Below are positions 43,229 to 52,192 of a stretch of 64,000 bases of DNA, in pieces. The notes under the pieces are model-generated. The model was not told the origin of the DNA, made no database searches, and saw only the letters and a program-made list of their open reading frames with translations. The stretch comes from an uncultured Ferrimonas sp. GTDB lineage: Bacteria > Pseudomonadota > Gammaproteobacteria > Enterobacterales > Shewanellaceae. The position numbers and the translations under genes are program-made. The stretch's first letter is position 1, and every line of letters starts with the position of its first letter. The DNA lies in assembly GCF_947489035.1 (NCBI RefSeq), contig NZ_CANLCI010000016.1:33624-97623 (forward strand), written 5' to 3'.

Positions 43229-43879
43229 ATGGCGGCAAATTATCCGGGTAAGAGGCCGCAAACGGTGAAAGCATTCCATCCGATCCATGAAGATCTGTTC
43301 TCGTTAAGCATTGGCGTGGTGGTGCTGTCGTTAGCACTGGTGCTGCTGAAACAAGCGGGCGTACAAGTGGGTGGCATCGCGGGTTTGGGGCTGTTGATCA
43401 GCCAGTTAAGCGACATCAGCTTTGGCTTGCTGTTTTTCGGATTAAGCGCCCCTTTCTACGTGATGTCGTGGTTCCGCATGAGCAAGCGCTTCACCTTGCA
43501 AAGCGTGCTGTGCGTGGGCGCCATCTCTTATCTGGCCGAGCTGATGCAGCTGAACATCGCCATCTCGGGGTTAACGCCGATGATGGCCGGTGCCATGGGC
43601 GGGGTGCTGTGTGGCTTAGGGCTGTTGGTGCTGTTTCGCCACGGTGCCAGTGCCGGTGGCTTTAATGTGTTGGCGATCTACTGCCAGCAACGCTTTGGCA
43701 TTCGCGCCGGTTACCTGATGATGGGCTTAGATCTGGCGATTTTGCTGGCCACGGCGCTGTTGTTCAGCGTTGAAACCCTGCTGGCATCCACCTTGTGTGT
43801 GGTGTTGATGAATCTGGTGGTGGGGCTAAACCATAAGCCCGGCCGCTACATCGCCCAGCCGCAATTGGCGTCGTCCTGA
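43229..43879 (+). CDS. YitT-family membrane protein
   Basis: About 216 residues with five to six hydrophobic helices. Segment FSLSIGVVVLSLALVLLKQAGVQVGGIAGLGLLIS is the characteristic first repeat of the YitT/DUF161 family (gly-rich G-G-x-x-G-x). Function is uncharacterised in most bacteria. The start is uncertain: ATG 43229 gives a conventional cytoplasmic N-terminus, while an in-frame ATG at 43166 adds 21 residues; neither has a strong ribosome site. A terminator follows. Confidence 0.8.
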   Translation: MAANYPGKRPQTVKAFHPIHEDLFSLSIGVVVLSLALVLLKQAGVQVGGIAGLGLLISQLSDISFGLLFFGLSAPFYVMSWFRMSKRFTLQSVLCVGAISYLAELMQLNIAISGLTPMMAGAMGGVLCGLGLLVLFRHGASAGGFNVLAIYCQQRFGIRAGYLMMGLDLAILLATALLFSVETLLASTLCVVLMNLVVGLNHKPGRYIAQPQLASS

Positions 43880-43907
43880 TCCCTTCGCGGTTACAGCACA
43901 AACCCAA

Positions 43908-43935
43908 AAAAGCCAGAGCAATTGCTCTGGCTTTT
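43908..43935. terminator. Bidirectional terminator between YitT gene and the czc operon
   Basis: AAAAGCCAGAGC AATT GCTCTGGCTTTT, extended by flanking AACCC / GGGTT. Confidence 0.9.
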
Positions 43936-43962
43936 GGGTTGTTGCTTCATCTGATCAGCGCG

Positions 43963-46900
43963 TTAGCCAAGCGCGCGGCCGCCAAAGCAGCGGCGGTATA
44001 AGGTAGGCAACACCAGCAGAGTGAGCGCGGTTGAGCTCACCAAGCCGCCGATGATCACCATCGCCAATGGCCGTTGCACTTCCGAGCCAACCCCGGTGGC
44101 GAGGATCACTGGGATCAAGCCTAAGGCCGAGGTAAGCGCGGTCATCAGTACTGGGCGCAAGCGGCTAATTGCCCCTTCAAACACCGCCAACTCTAAGGGC
44201 TCCCCCGCCGCCAGCCGCTGGTTGATGGCATCCACCAACACCACGCCGTTCAGTACCGCAACGCCAAACAGGGTGATAAACCCAATCGACGAGGGCACCG
44301 ATAAGTAGGTGCCACTCAGCCATAGGCTGAACACTCCGCCGATCAGCGCCAAGGGCACGTTAGCCATGATCAACAACGCTTGCCCAACCGAGCCAAACGA
44401 GAAAAACAGCAGCAGTGCGATCAGCACCACCGACACCGGCACCACCAGCGCCAAGCGCTGCTGCGCCCGTTGCTGGCTTTCGTATTGGCCGCCCACTTGC
44501 ACCACATAGCCGGCGGGCAGCTGTGCATTGGCGTGGATGCTGGCGTAAATGTCGGCCACCACCGAGCCCATGTCGCGCCCCACGACATTGGCTTGGATCA
44601 CCACCCGCCGCTGCACGTCATCACGGCGAATGTTGGGCGGCGCGGTTTCCATGGCCAGTTGCGCGACATCACCAAGACGCACTAAAGCGCCTGCGGGGCT
44701 GCGTAACGTAAGGTTGGCCAAGGCATCGGGATCGCCACGAAAACGCGCTTGATAACGCACCTGAATGTCGTAACGGGCGTTGCCCTCTATCACCTGTCCG
44801 GCGCTAACGCCGCCGACCCCATCGGCCACCAATTGCAGCACCTGATCAACCGTCATGCCGTAACGCGCTAAGGCATCGCGGTTTGGTCGCACCACCAATT
44901 GCAGCTCACCGGCGATCTGCTCCAGTGCCACATCGGTGGCGCCATCAACCTGCTGCACCAGTGCTTCGAGTTCTCGGCCTTTGCTGGCCAAAACGGTCAG
45001 ATCTGGGCCAAACAGTTTAATCGCCAGCTGCGCCCGCACCCCCGAAAGCAGTTCATCAACCCGCGTGGCGATGGGCTGGGAAAAGTTAAACAGCAAACCG
45101 GGGTGCTGTTGCAGCTTTTGCGCCATCAACGCTTGCAGCGCAAACCGATCCGGTGCCGATTGCCACTGATCGACGGGCTGCAAGCCCACGTAGATTTCGA
45201 TGTTGGATATCGGTTCGGGATCGCCGCCGATCTCGGCAGCGCCAATGCGACTGACGGCGTATTCAACCTCGGGAAATTGCAGCAGCAACGCTTCGAGCTT
45301 GGGGGCCACCTGCAAGGCGGTATTAAGATTGGCGGTGGGGGCCAAGGTTACCCGTATGTTGATGGTGCCCTCTTCCAGTTCTGGCACAAATTCGGTGCCC
45401 AGTTGCGGCACCACCGCCAAGGTCGCCAGCAGCAACCCCGCCGCCGCGCTAAGCATTGGGGTCGGTTTGTTGATCACCCACGCCAGAGTATGCCGATAGG
45501 CACGTTCCAGCGGCACCAGTAGCGGGCTCGGCCGCAGAGTGAGCCGCCGTGGAAACAGGTAAGCCGCCAGCGCCGGCACCACCACCAGCGCCGTTACTAA
45601 GGCGGCCATCATCGCCAGCAAAATGCTGATCGCCATTGGCTGAAACAGCTTGCCTTCCACCCCTTCTAAGGTGAACAGCGGCGCAAACACCACCATGATA
45701 ATGGCGGTGGCGAAAAACACGGGGCGCGCCACTTCACGCGCCGCAGCCACGAGCCGCTGACGCACGGTAACGGTGCTGGCGCCTTTGCCCAGATGCTTAA
45801 CGATGTGTTCCACCATCACAACCGACCCATCCACCAACATGCCGATGGCAACGGCCAAGCCCCCCAACGACATTAAGTTGGCCGAGATGCCCAACATCGC
45901 CATGAGCGCCAAGGCCAAACCGATGGCGATGGGGATCGACACCAATACCAGCAGGGTTGCCCGTAAGTTCACTAAGAACAACGCCAAGATAACCACAATC
46001 AACACAAAGGCGATGGCCAGCGCATCGCGCACCGTGGTGACCGCTTTGGCCACCAGATCGGCGTTGTCGTAGTAGGGCTCTAACAGTACCCCCGCCGGTA
46101 GCGCGGCGCGGATCTGCGGCAGCCGAGCGTTAATGTCGTCGATGGTGGCTTTGGTGTTGGCGCCAATCCGTTTCAGCACCACCCCAGACACCACCTCGCC
46201 TAAGGCTTCGGCTTGGCCGTTGGGGTTGCGGCGGGTCATGGTGAGCGCCCCAACGCGGATCTGGGCCCCAAAGCCTACCTCGGCCACATCCCCCACCAAA
46301 ATTGGGGTGCCATTCACGCTGGTTAGCGGCAACGCGGCAATGGCGGCCAAGCCCGCGTCCCCTGCGGGAATAAAGCCGTAGCCACGCACCACAAATTGCT
46401 CTTCACCCCGGGGCATAAACCAGCCGCCGGTGTTGCGGTTGTTGGCCGCAAGGGTTTGGCGTAAATCGTCGAGGGTCAGTGCAAACGCCAGCAGTTTGTC
46501 GGGATCAACGCGCACTTGGTATTGCCGTACTTCGCCCCCAAACGAGAGCACTGCGGTGATCCCATCCACCGGCATCAGCATCCGCTTTACCAGGGTGTCG
46601 TTGAGGCTACGCAGATCCATGCTGCTGTAGCCGCTGCCAGCCTCGGCGCGCAGCAGGTATTGGTAGATCTGCCCTAGGCCCGAGGTATTGGGCCCCATCT
46701 CTGGGGTGCCAACGCCAGCGGGGATTGCGTCTCGCGCTTCTTGCAGCTTGGCTTGCACCAACTGGCGCGCAAAGTAGATGTCGGTGCCTTCGGCAAACAC
46801 CACCGTTACCATCGAAAAGCCGGTGCGCGATAACGAGCGCACCTGAGTTACCCCAGGCAGCGCGTACATTGCGGCTTCCAGCGGGTAGGTGATCAGTTGT

Positions 46901-47085
46901 TCCACCTCTTCGGCCGCTAAGCCAGCGGCGGCGGTGTTAATGTCGACCTGAATGTTGGTGACATCGGGAAAGGCATCAAAATCCAGTTTGGGCAGGGTAA
47001 AGGCCACGGCGGCGACAGCCCCAAGCAACAGCAGCATCACGATCAGGCGCTGCTCAACTGCCCAGGTTGTTAATCTGGCTAACAT
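43963..47085 (-). CDS. czcA: Heavy-metal efflux RND transporter (CzcA/HME type)
   Basis: 1040-residue inner-membrane pump of the heavy-metal RND family, which expels divalent cations through a tripartite complex. The N-terminal TM1 (about 14-30) is followed by the large periplasmic loop starting DAFPDVTNIQVDINT, typical of CzcA. TM4 carries AVAIGMLVDGSVVMVEHI with the proton-relay Asp. The second half repeats the architecture, including VLNGVVLVDAINQ. Metal specificity (Co/Zn/Cd versus Cu/Ag) cannot be fixed by eye. ATG 47085 with AGGAG lies nine bases after the adaptor's stop, so it is an operon. Confidence 0.92.
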   Translation of the reverse strand: MLARLTTWAVEQRLIVMLLLLGAVAAVAFTLPKLDFDAFPDVTNIQVDINTAAAGLAAEEVEQLITYPLEAAMYALPGVTQVRSLSRTGFSMVTVVFAEGTDIYFARQLVQAKLQEARDAIPAGVGTPEMGPNTSGLGQIYQYLLRAEAGSGYSSMDLRSLNDTLVKRMLMPVDGITAVLSFGGEVRQYQVRVDPDKLLAFALTLDDLRQTLAANNRNTGGWFMPRGEEQFVVRGYGFIPAGDAGLAAIAALPLTSVNGTPILVGDVAEVGFGAQIRVGALTMTRRNPNGQAEALGEVVSGVVLKRIGANTKATIDDINARLPQIRAALPAGVLLEPYYDNADLVAKAVTTVRDALAIAFVLIVVILALFLVNLRATLLVLVSIPIAIGLALALMAMLGISANLMSLGGLAVAIGMLVDGSVVMVEHIVKHLGKGASTVTVRQRLVAAAREVARPVFFATAIIMVVFAPLFTLEGVEGKLFQPMAISILLAMMAALVTALVVVPALAAYLFPRRLTLRPSPLLVPLERAYRHTLAWVINKPTPMLSAAAGLLLATLAVVPQLGTEFVPELEEGTINIRVTLAPTANLNTALQVAPKLEALLLQFPEVEYAVSRIGAAEIGGDPEPISNIEIYVGLQPVDQWQSAPDRFALQALMAQKLQQHPGLLFNFSQPIATRVDELLSGVRAQLAIKLFGPDLTVLASKGRELEALVQQVDGATDVALEQIAGELQLVVRPNRDALARYGMTVDQVLQLVADGVGGVSAGQVIEGNARYDIQVRYQARFRGDPDALANLTLRSPAGALVRLGDVAQLAMETAPPNIRRDDVQRRVVIQANVVGRDMGSVVADIYASIHANAQLPAGYVVQVGGQYESQQRAQQRLALVVPVSVVLIALLLFFSFGSVGQALLIMANVPLALIGGVFSLWLSGTYLSVPSSIGFITLFGVAVLNGVVLVDAINQRLAAGEPLELAVFEGAISRLRPVLMTALTSALGLIPVILATGVGSEVQRPLAMVIIGGLVSSTALTLLVLPTLYRRCFGGRALG

Positions 47086-47094
47086 GATTGGCTC

Positions 47095-48357
47095 CTAATG
47101 GTTGTGGGCGCTAAAGCCCGCTTTGGCTTGTTGCGAAGCGATAAAGAAGGCGCCGTGGATCACCACTTGGCTGTGTTCGGCAATGCCGGCGATCAGGTTT
47201 TGCCCTTGCTGCCGCTGCAACACCTGCACCCGTTGTTGCTTAAATTGCTGGCCATCGGCGTCGCTGCCCACCAGCAGGTACACGCCCCAATCGCCATCGG
47301 GGGTGCGCACCAGCGCACTGTCGGGCAGCACCACGCCGGTTAACGCCGTTTGGGTAAAGTAGGCGCTGGCAAATTCGCCAACGTGCAGTTGGTGGTTGGG
47401 GTTGTCTAACCGCAATCGCACCGACTCGGTGCGGGTTTGTTGGTTCATTTGATGGTCGCGCCCAATCACCTGCGCGTTGTAGCGGCGCCCGGCCACTTCC
47501 ACCACTGCGATATCGCCGAGGGCAATGGCGCTCAGCAAGGTGGCGGGCACCTGCGCTTCCACCCACAGCCCCGATTCATCGCTTAATTGCAGCAGCGGTG
47601 CGTGGGCAGCCAGATTCAGCCCCAACACCAGATCGTCGCGCTGCACCGTGCCTGCGATCGGCGCTAAGTAGGTGAACTCCCCTAAGGGGGTGTCGGGCTT
47701 GGTTAGCGCCTGAATCTGTGCGTCGGTCATGCCGATGGCGATCAGCTCTAACTGCCGAGTTTGCACATCAATCCGCGCTTGGCCAAAGCGGCTGGCGCTG
47801 ATCGCTTGGCTGCCTAACTGCTGCACCCGTTGCCATTCCGCCAGCGCCAGCAAGTACGCGCCCTGCGCTTGCGCCAACTCACTGGACGCTAAGCGAAACA
47901 GCGGCTGCCCCGCCTGCACGCTGGCACCGGCGTTGCTGTAACGGGCGATCACTCGGGCGCTGATAGGCAACGCGATCTGCACCGTTTTGGCCGGATCGGC
48001 CACCAGCTGTGCCGCCGCCCGTCCTTGAAAACGAAACTCGCTGTGCTGCGCGGCTGCCAAGCTAACGTTAGCGAGCCGTTGCTGGATCGCGGTCAGCTCT
48101 ACCACCGCGTCTTCGGCGTGATCCGCTGCGGCTGACGGCTCACCGTGTTCATCGTGCTCGTCATGCTCGTCATGCTCGTCATGCTCGTCAGCAGCGAAAT
48201 GCACCTTGTTGCTGTGATCATGCGCTTGCTCAGATCCCTGTTGGTGGTGCGGCTCCAGTGAAGCGGCGCTGCCGGATTGCGTCAGCCCGGCGGGGCTGCA
48301 AGTCAGTAGCAGCGTTGCCAGCAGCGCCGCGGTAATGCGATTACTTTGAGTCTTCAT
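47095..48357 (-). CDS. czcB: RND efflux periplasmic adaptor (CzcB-like) with His/Asp-rich N-terminus
   Basis: 420-residue membrane-fusion protein linking the RND pump to the outer-membrane channel. A signal peptide spans about the first 26 residues. Next comes a metal-binding-looking stretch rich in His, Asp and Glu (residues about 36-68, with a DEH triplet repeated five times). A lipoyl/barrel-sandwich part (LPISARVIARYSNAGASVQAGQPLFRL), an alpha-hairpin and beta-barrel domains follow. The C-terminus ends SAHNH. Ten bases separate it from the TolC-type gene upstream. Confidence 0.9.
   Translation of the reverse strand: MKTQSNRITAALLATLLLTCSPAGLTQSGSAASLEPHHQQGSEQAHDHSNKVHFAADEHDEHDEHDEHDEHGEPSAAADHAEDAVVELTAIQQRLANVSLAAAQHSEFRFQGRAAAQLVADPAKTVQIALPISARVIARYSNAGASVQAGQPLFRLASSELAQAQGAYLLALAEWQRVQQLGSQAISASRFGQARIDVQTRQLELIAIGMTDAQIQALTKPDTPLGEFTYLAPIAGTVQRDDLVLGLNLAAHAPLLQLSDESGLWVEAQVPATLLSAIALGDIAVVEVAGRRYNAQVIGRDHQMNQQTRTESVRLRLDNPNHQLHVGEFASAYFTQTALTGVVLPDSALVRTPDGDWGVYLLVGSDADGQQFKQQRVQVLQRQQGQNLIAGIAEHSQVVIHGAFFIASQQAKAGFSAHNH
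48152..48187 (-). repeat. 9-bp tandem repeat coding for DEH triplets in the adaptor
   Basis: Three perfect and one near-perfect consecutive copies of TCATGCTCG (plus strand). Units are multiples of three, so copy-number change keeps the frame and would only alter the number of putative metal-binding triplets. Confidence 0.85.
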
Positions 48358-48367
48358 GGTGATTCCT

Positions 48368-49612
48368 TTAACGCCGATGCTGCAGCCAAGTTTCCAGCTC
48401 GCCCCGAGCCGCCAGCAACGCTAACGCCGCCTGTTGCCGCTGGGTTTGCAGCTGTGCTCCGGCACTGTGGGTGGCCAGCAACTGTTGCTGCGCTTGCACA
48501 AAATTGGGGGTGGTCAGTTCGCCGCTGCGCCATTGCTTTTGCAGCAACGCTTGGCTGCTGGCCAGCGGCTGCAGCGCCAGCTGTTGCCACTGGCCGTAGT
48601 TGCTGGACAGCAGCTGCCACTGGGCGGTTAAACTCTCTAACTCGATACTCAGCCGCTGCTGGTGCTCGCTCAGTTGCAGCTCGGCCAGCAGCAACTGTTG
48701 CTGCGCTTGTTGCAGCTCTGCTTGGCCGCGATTTCGCAGCGCCAGCGGCACGCTGATCCCCAGATTGAGGCTTTGCTCGTTGCCGCTGTGTTTGACCCCT
48801 ATCGACACGGTGGGATCCCACTGCTGCTGACCTTGGGTTAGTGCCATTTCAGCACGGGCGATCTGCACCGCTTTGTAGGCGGGCTGCAACGCAGGCAACC
48901 GTGGTGATATGGCGGTCGGCCCGCTTGGCAGCGAAATCTCATCCAGTTGGATTGGCAGCTGCCATAAGCTGCTGCCCAAGGCTTGCAACTGCCCTTGCTG
49001 CTGCAACAACGCTTGTTGGCTGTGACTGCGCTGAGCCAACAGCCGCGCTTGCTCTAGCTGCAGCAGCTGCAGATCCAGCGGAGCGACGTCGCCAACCTGC
49101 ACTTTTTGGCGGGTCTGCTGCACCAGAAGCGCGAATTGCTGTTGCTGCTGGGCATGCCAGTTGTCTTGCTGCTGCGCCAAAGCCCATTGGCTGTAATGGT
49201 TGAGCAGTTGCAGCAACAGTTGATTGCGCTGCAACTGATGGCTGGCCTGCGCCTGTTGTGCTTGCAGCTGCGCCAGCCGCGTTTGCAGGCCGCGCTTGTC
49301 AGCCCAATCAATGGTTTGGCTGATCCCAAGCTGGTACTCGGCGGCGCCATCGCCGCCCATGTTTTCCACTTCAGCAGCCAGTTCAGGGTTGTACAGCGCT
49401 TGGCTGGCACGGTTTACGGCGAACTGTTGCTGCTGCAAAGCCGCAGCGGCGCTTTGCAGTTGCGGCAACTGTTGCAGCTGCGCCAACACCAATTGCGGCC
49501 AGCTGGGTACCGGCTCGACGGCATTCGGCTCGGGCGGAAGAGGCGCGGCAGCCACAGGCAGTGTTAAGCCAACGCTTAACGCCCAAGCCACCGCTTTAAA
49601 ACGGGTTTTCAT
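48368..49612 (-). CDS. czcC: RND efflux outer-membrane factor (CzcC/TolC-like)
   Basis: 414 residues with a signal peptide (cleavage about residue 23, AAA). The body is long amphipathic helices rich in Gln/Leu/Ala, with two TolC-type repeats: ASQALYNPELAAEVENMGG in the first and QWDPTVSIGVKHSG / LNLGISVPL in the second. These are the outer-membrane strand and coil parts. It forms the outer-membrane channel of the efflux complex with the two genes downstream. ATG 49612 has AGGA nine bases upstream. Confidence 0.9.
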   Translation of the reverse strand: MKTRFKAVAWALSVGLTLPVAAAPLPPEPNAVEPVPSWPQLVLAQLQQLPQLQSAAAALQQQQFAVNRASQALYNPELAAEVENMGGDGAAEYQLGISQTIDWADKRGLQTRLAQLQAQQAQASHQLQRNQLLLQLLNHYSQWALAQQQDNWHAQQQQQFALLVQQTRQKVQVGDVAPLDLQLLQLEQARLLAQRSHSQQALLQQQGQLQALGSSLWQLPIQLDEISLPSGPTAISPRLPALQPAYKAVQIARAEMALTQGQQQWDPTVSIGVKHSGNEQSLNLGISVPLALRNRGQAELQQAQQQLLLAELQLSEHQQRLSIELESLTAQWQLLSSNYGQWQQLALQPLASSQALLQKQWRSGELTTPNFVQAQQQLLATHSAGAQLQTQRQQAALALLAARGELETWLQHRR

Positions 49613-49691
49613 AATTTTGATCCTGGATCACGCCACGAAAGGCGCAGAAAGACGGCAGTGACTGCACGCAGCCACAACGGCAACAGCAGGA

Positions 49692-50012
49692 TCAGGCTGT
49701 AGGAGGGGGAGACAGCTGGGGTAAATTGGGTGGGCTGTAGACTAAGGCCACGGCTGGGTGCATTAAGGTTGGCACCGCGATGGCGCTGCGAAATGCCGTC
49801 AACACGGTATACACAGCATGGTGGCAGCCGCACTGGGCGCACAGCTCAACGTCATTGGCGTGGGGATCGGCGCTGTTGGGTTGATCCAGATGGATCACGT
49901 TACTGGCATGAACTTGGTCGGCGTTGGCCACAGCGTCGCCGTGGCGATCCAAACTGGCACTGCCAAGCTGACCCACTATCACCAACATCAAAACCGCAAT
50001 CCATTGCCGCAC
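49692..50012 (-). CDS. Small secreted Cys/His protein upstream of czcCBA (CzcI-like position)
   Basis: 106 residues from GTG 50012. It has a predicted signal peptide (cleavage about residue 19, GSAS). The mature part contains several His and the cluster ELCAQCGCHHAVYT, a plausible metal-binding site. By location and size it corresponds to the CzcI proteins at the head of czcCBA operons, which influence metal induction; this is inference from context. The tail is Pro-rich. There is no strong ribosome site. Confidence 0.65.
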   Translation of the reverse strand: MRQWIAVLMLVIVGQLGSASLDRHGDAVANADQVHASNVIHLDQPNSADPHANDVELCAQCGCHHAVYTVLTAFRSAIAVPTLMHPAVALVYSPPNLPQLSPPPTA

Positions 50013-50297
50013 TGTTCTTTTTTACCCACCCAAGTTGTTAACATTCGCACCATACGCAGCCAACAGTTTGCCGTCAATACGTGAGCAACGTCACCGTTAT
50101 CGCACCATGTAACGACGGTGAACGGGCTCGGGTTTGAGAGCGGGGCTTGGGGTTAAGCGTGAATTAACGAGGCATGGTGACGGCCTGCGTGTTGGAAACA
50201 CCATTAATATTTATTATCAAATTAACAACACCTGATAATTTCAAAAGATAATTGGCCCGCCCTACACTGGCTCCATCAACGCACTGGAGCTTACATC

Positions 50298-50798
50298 ATG
50301 CACAACAAATCGTTTCCTCGTACTTTTTCACACATTGGCATTTCGGTGCCGGATCTCGCCGCCGCCGTGACGTTTTACACCGAAGTCATGGGCTGGTACG
50401 AGATCATGGCACCGGCCACGGTAACCGAAGACGACAGCGCCATTGGGGTGATGTGTAATGACGTGTTCGGCCCAGGCTGGGGCAGCTTTAAAATCGCCCA
50501 TTTGGCCACCGGCGATAAGATTGGCATCGAGCTGTTCGAGTTTCCCAATGCCGAAAACCCAGCGGATAACTTCGAGTTTTGGAAAACCGGTGTGTTTCAC
50601 TTTTCGGTGCAAGATCCCGACGTTGAAGGCTTAGTCGAGAAGATCCTCGCCGCCGGTGGCAAGCAGCGCATGCCGATCCGCTATTACTATCCGGGCGAAA
50701 AGCCGTACCGCATGGTGTACATGGAAGATCCCTTCGGCAACATCGTTGAGATCTACTCCCACAGCTACGAGTTAACCTACTCGAGCGGCGCTTATTAA
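50298..50798 (+). CDS. VOC-family protein (glyoxalase/dioxygenase fold)
   Basis: 166 residues. Modules TFSHIGISVPDLAAAVTFYTEVMGWYEI and VFHFSVQDPDVEGLVEKILAAGG with YMEDPFGNIVEIYSHSYE contain the usual metal-site residues (His12, His and Glu in the later strands). It looks closer to lactoylglutathione-lyase/fosfomycin-type members than the protein at 39.5 kb. Substrate unknown. ATG 50298 has GGAG eight bases upstream. Confidence 0.88.
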   Translation: MHNKSFPRTFSHIGISVPDLAAAVTFYTEVMGWYEIMAPATVTEDDSAIGVMCNDVFGPGWGSFKIAHLATGDKIGIELFEFPNAENPADNFEFWKTGVFHFSVQDPDVEGLVEKILAAGGKQRMPIRYYYPGEKPYRMVYMEDPFGNIVEIYSHSYELTYSSGAY

Positions 50799-50882
50799 CC
50801 CCCCGCGGGCCTCAATCCCAATCAAAACGGCCCCCCCCTTGGGGTGCCGTTGCGGTTGCATGCTGCGGGGGAGCCGGTGCCG

Positions 50883-51818
50883 TTATTGCTGCGCTAACTG
50901 AGTTAGGTGCTTGGCGATCGCCATCATCCCCGTTAACGCAACGCCGCCTTCACTTTCCGCTTGGCTGTTGTAGTTGGTGTTGGTGTTAACGTCGTAGCTG
51001 TAAAGGGTGCCATCTTTGGCGCGGATCACCTCGATGCCCGCCACATCAATGCCGCTATCGGCCAAAAACTGCAGGTGTTTTTTGATGATCGGCTCGGCGG
51101 CAAAACCATGATTGATGCGGAATTTGTTCTGCGGCTGCTCGCCCACGGGGCAGAAGCTATCGCCAATGCTGCACACGTCTGCCGGACACAGCTCGAAGCC
51201 TTGCTCGGTGGAAACATCGACCGCGTAGATAAATTCGCCGCCAACGTATTCGCAACGGGTAATGAACGGCTCTGCCGCTTCAATGTACTGCTGCAACAAC
51301 CAGATCCCATCCAGCGGCTGTTCGTCGCTGTTGCTGCCAAGGTGCGCGGCCAGCGCGGCCAAGGTATCGAACTTATGCACCCCTAAGCCTTTGCCACCCC
51401 GGTTCGGTTTTAGGATCAGCGGCCATTGATCAAAGTCTTGGGCGGCAGCCACTAGGTTTGCTTCGCCCACCACTGCCCGAGTTTTCGGGGTACGGATGCC
51501 AGCGCGTTCTAAGGCGGCGTACTGCGAAACTTTGCACACTTCCAAATAGAGCGCATCAGTGCCATTGACCACGGTGCGATGGTGTTGCTCTAACCACGTC
51601 AGCGCCATGCGGGTCAGTTCTGGGGCAAAGCGGTGGCCCCGAGTGTGGGACGAGGCGCTCATGCGGTTGTAATACACCGCATCCGCTGGCACTTGATCCA
51701 GTGCAACGGCACCGGTATCCACAAACCATTCGTTGGCGTTTACGCCCAGTTCAGCAAAGGCTTGATGCAGCGGCACAACCCATTCTGGGTTTTCGTGCAT
51801 CACGTAAATTGGTTTCAT
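50883..51818 (-). CDS. ATP-grasp protein (RimK-like ligase)
   Basis: 311 residues with the ATP-grasp fold: WPLILKPNRGGKGLGVHKFD is the ATP-binding beta-hairpin and Gly-rich loop, GIWLLQQYIEAAEPFITRCEYVGGEF follows, and YSYDVNTNTNYN supplies the metal-binding Asp/Asn. It probably ligates an amino acid or carboxylate to a peptide or small molecule. ATG 51818 has AGGAAG upstream. No natural-product genes are adjacent, so the substrate is open. Confidence 0.85.
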   Translation of the reverse strand: MKPIYVMHENPEWVVPLHQAFAELGVNANEWFVDTGAVALDQVPADAVYYNRMSASSHTRGHRFAPELTRMALTWLEQHHRTVVNGTDALYLEVCKVSQYAALERAGIRTPKTRAVVGEANLVAAAQDFDQWPLILKPNRGGKGLGVHKFDTLAALAAHLGSNSDEQPLDGIWLLQQYIEAAEPFITRCEYVGGEFIYAVDVSTEQGFELCPADVCSIGDSFCPVGEQPQNKFRINHGFAAEPIIKKHLQFLADSGIDVAGIEVIRAKDGTLYSYDVNTNTNYNSQAESEGGVALTGMMAIAKHLTQLAQQ

Positions 51819-51905
51819 CGCGGTACTTCCTGTGGTGTCGAAGCGTCGATTACAGCACAGCCACCTTGGCTTTGCCCAAACGAGAAACTCGATTGACTGG
51901 CGCCG

Positions 51906-52079
51906 TTACTTTTTGCAGCTGCCACCACAACAATCGCCACTGGGGCGCCGTGCTGCCATCACCTTAACCAAAAAAGCCGCCCCAATAGCACTGGCCAGCG
52001 CCAGTTGCGGCCACCCTGCCCACCACAACAGCAACACCCAAGCCAGGGCACCGACAGCCACCCAGTAATGCGTTTTCAT
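51906..52079 (-). CDS. Small membrane protein with Cys-rich C-terminus
   Basis: 57 residues from ATG 52079. Two hydrophobic helices (HYWVAVGALAWVLLLWWAG and LALASAIGAAFLVKVMAA) are separated by a short loop, and the tail is GDCCGGSCKK. The tail could bind a metal or be exposed in the cytoplasm. The ribosome site is weak, and the gene is flanked by the ATP-grasp gene downstream on the same strand. Function unknown. Confidence 0.55.
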   Translation of the reverse strand: MKTHYWVAVGALAWVLLLWWAGWPQLALASAIGAAFLVKVMAARRPSGDCCGGSCKK

Positions 52080-52192
52080 CTTGTTTGTATTCAATCTTAG
52101 GAACGATGGCCGATGATAACCCGTCACCTAAGTTTGGCAACGGCGCGTTAGCGCAGTAGCTTAGAGCGCGAACCCACAGCAAGGAACGCGGC

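Noticed and set aside
44899..45522. 207-codon plus-strand frame opposite czcA
   Set aside because: No ribosome site and no domain; the opposing RND transporter is unambiguous.
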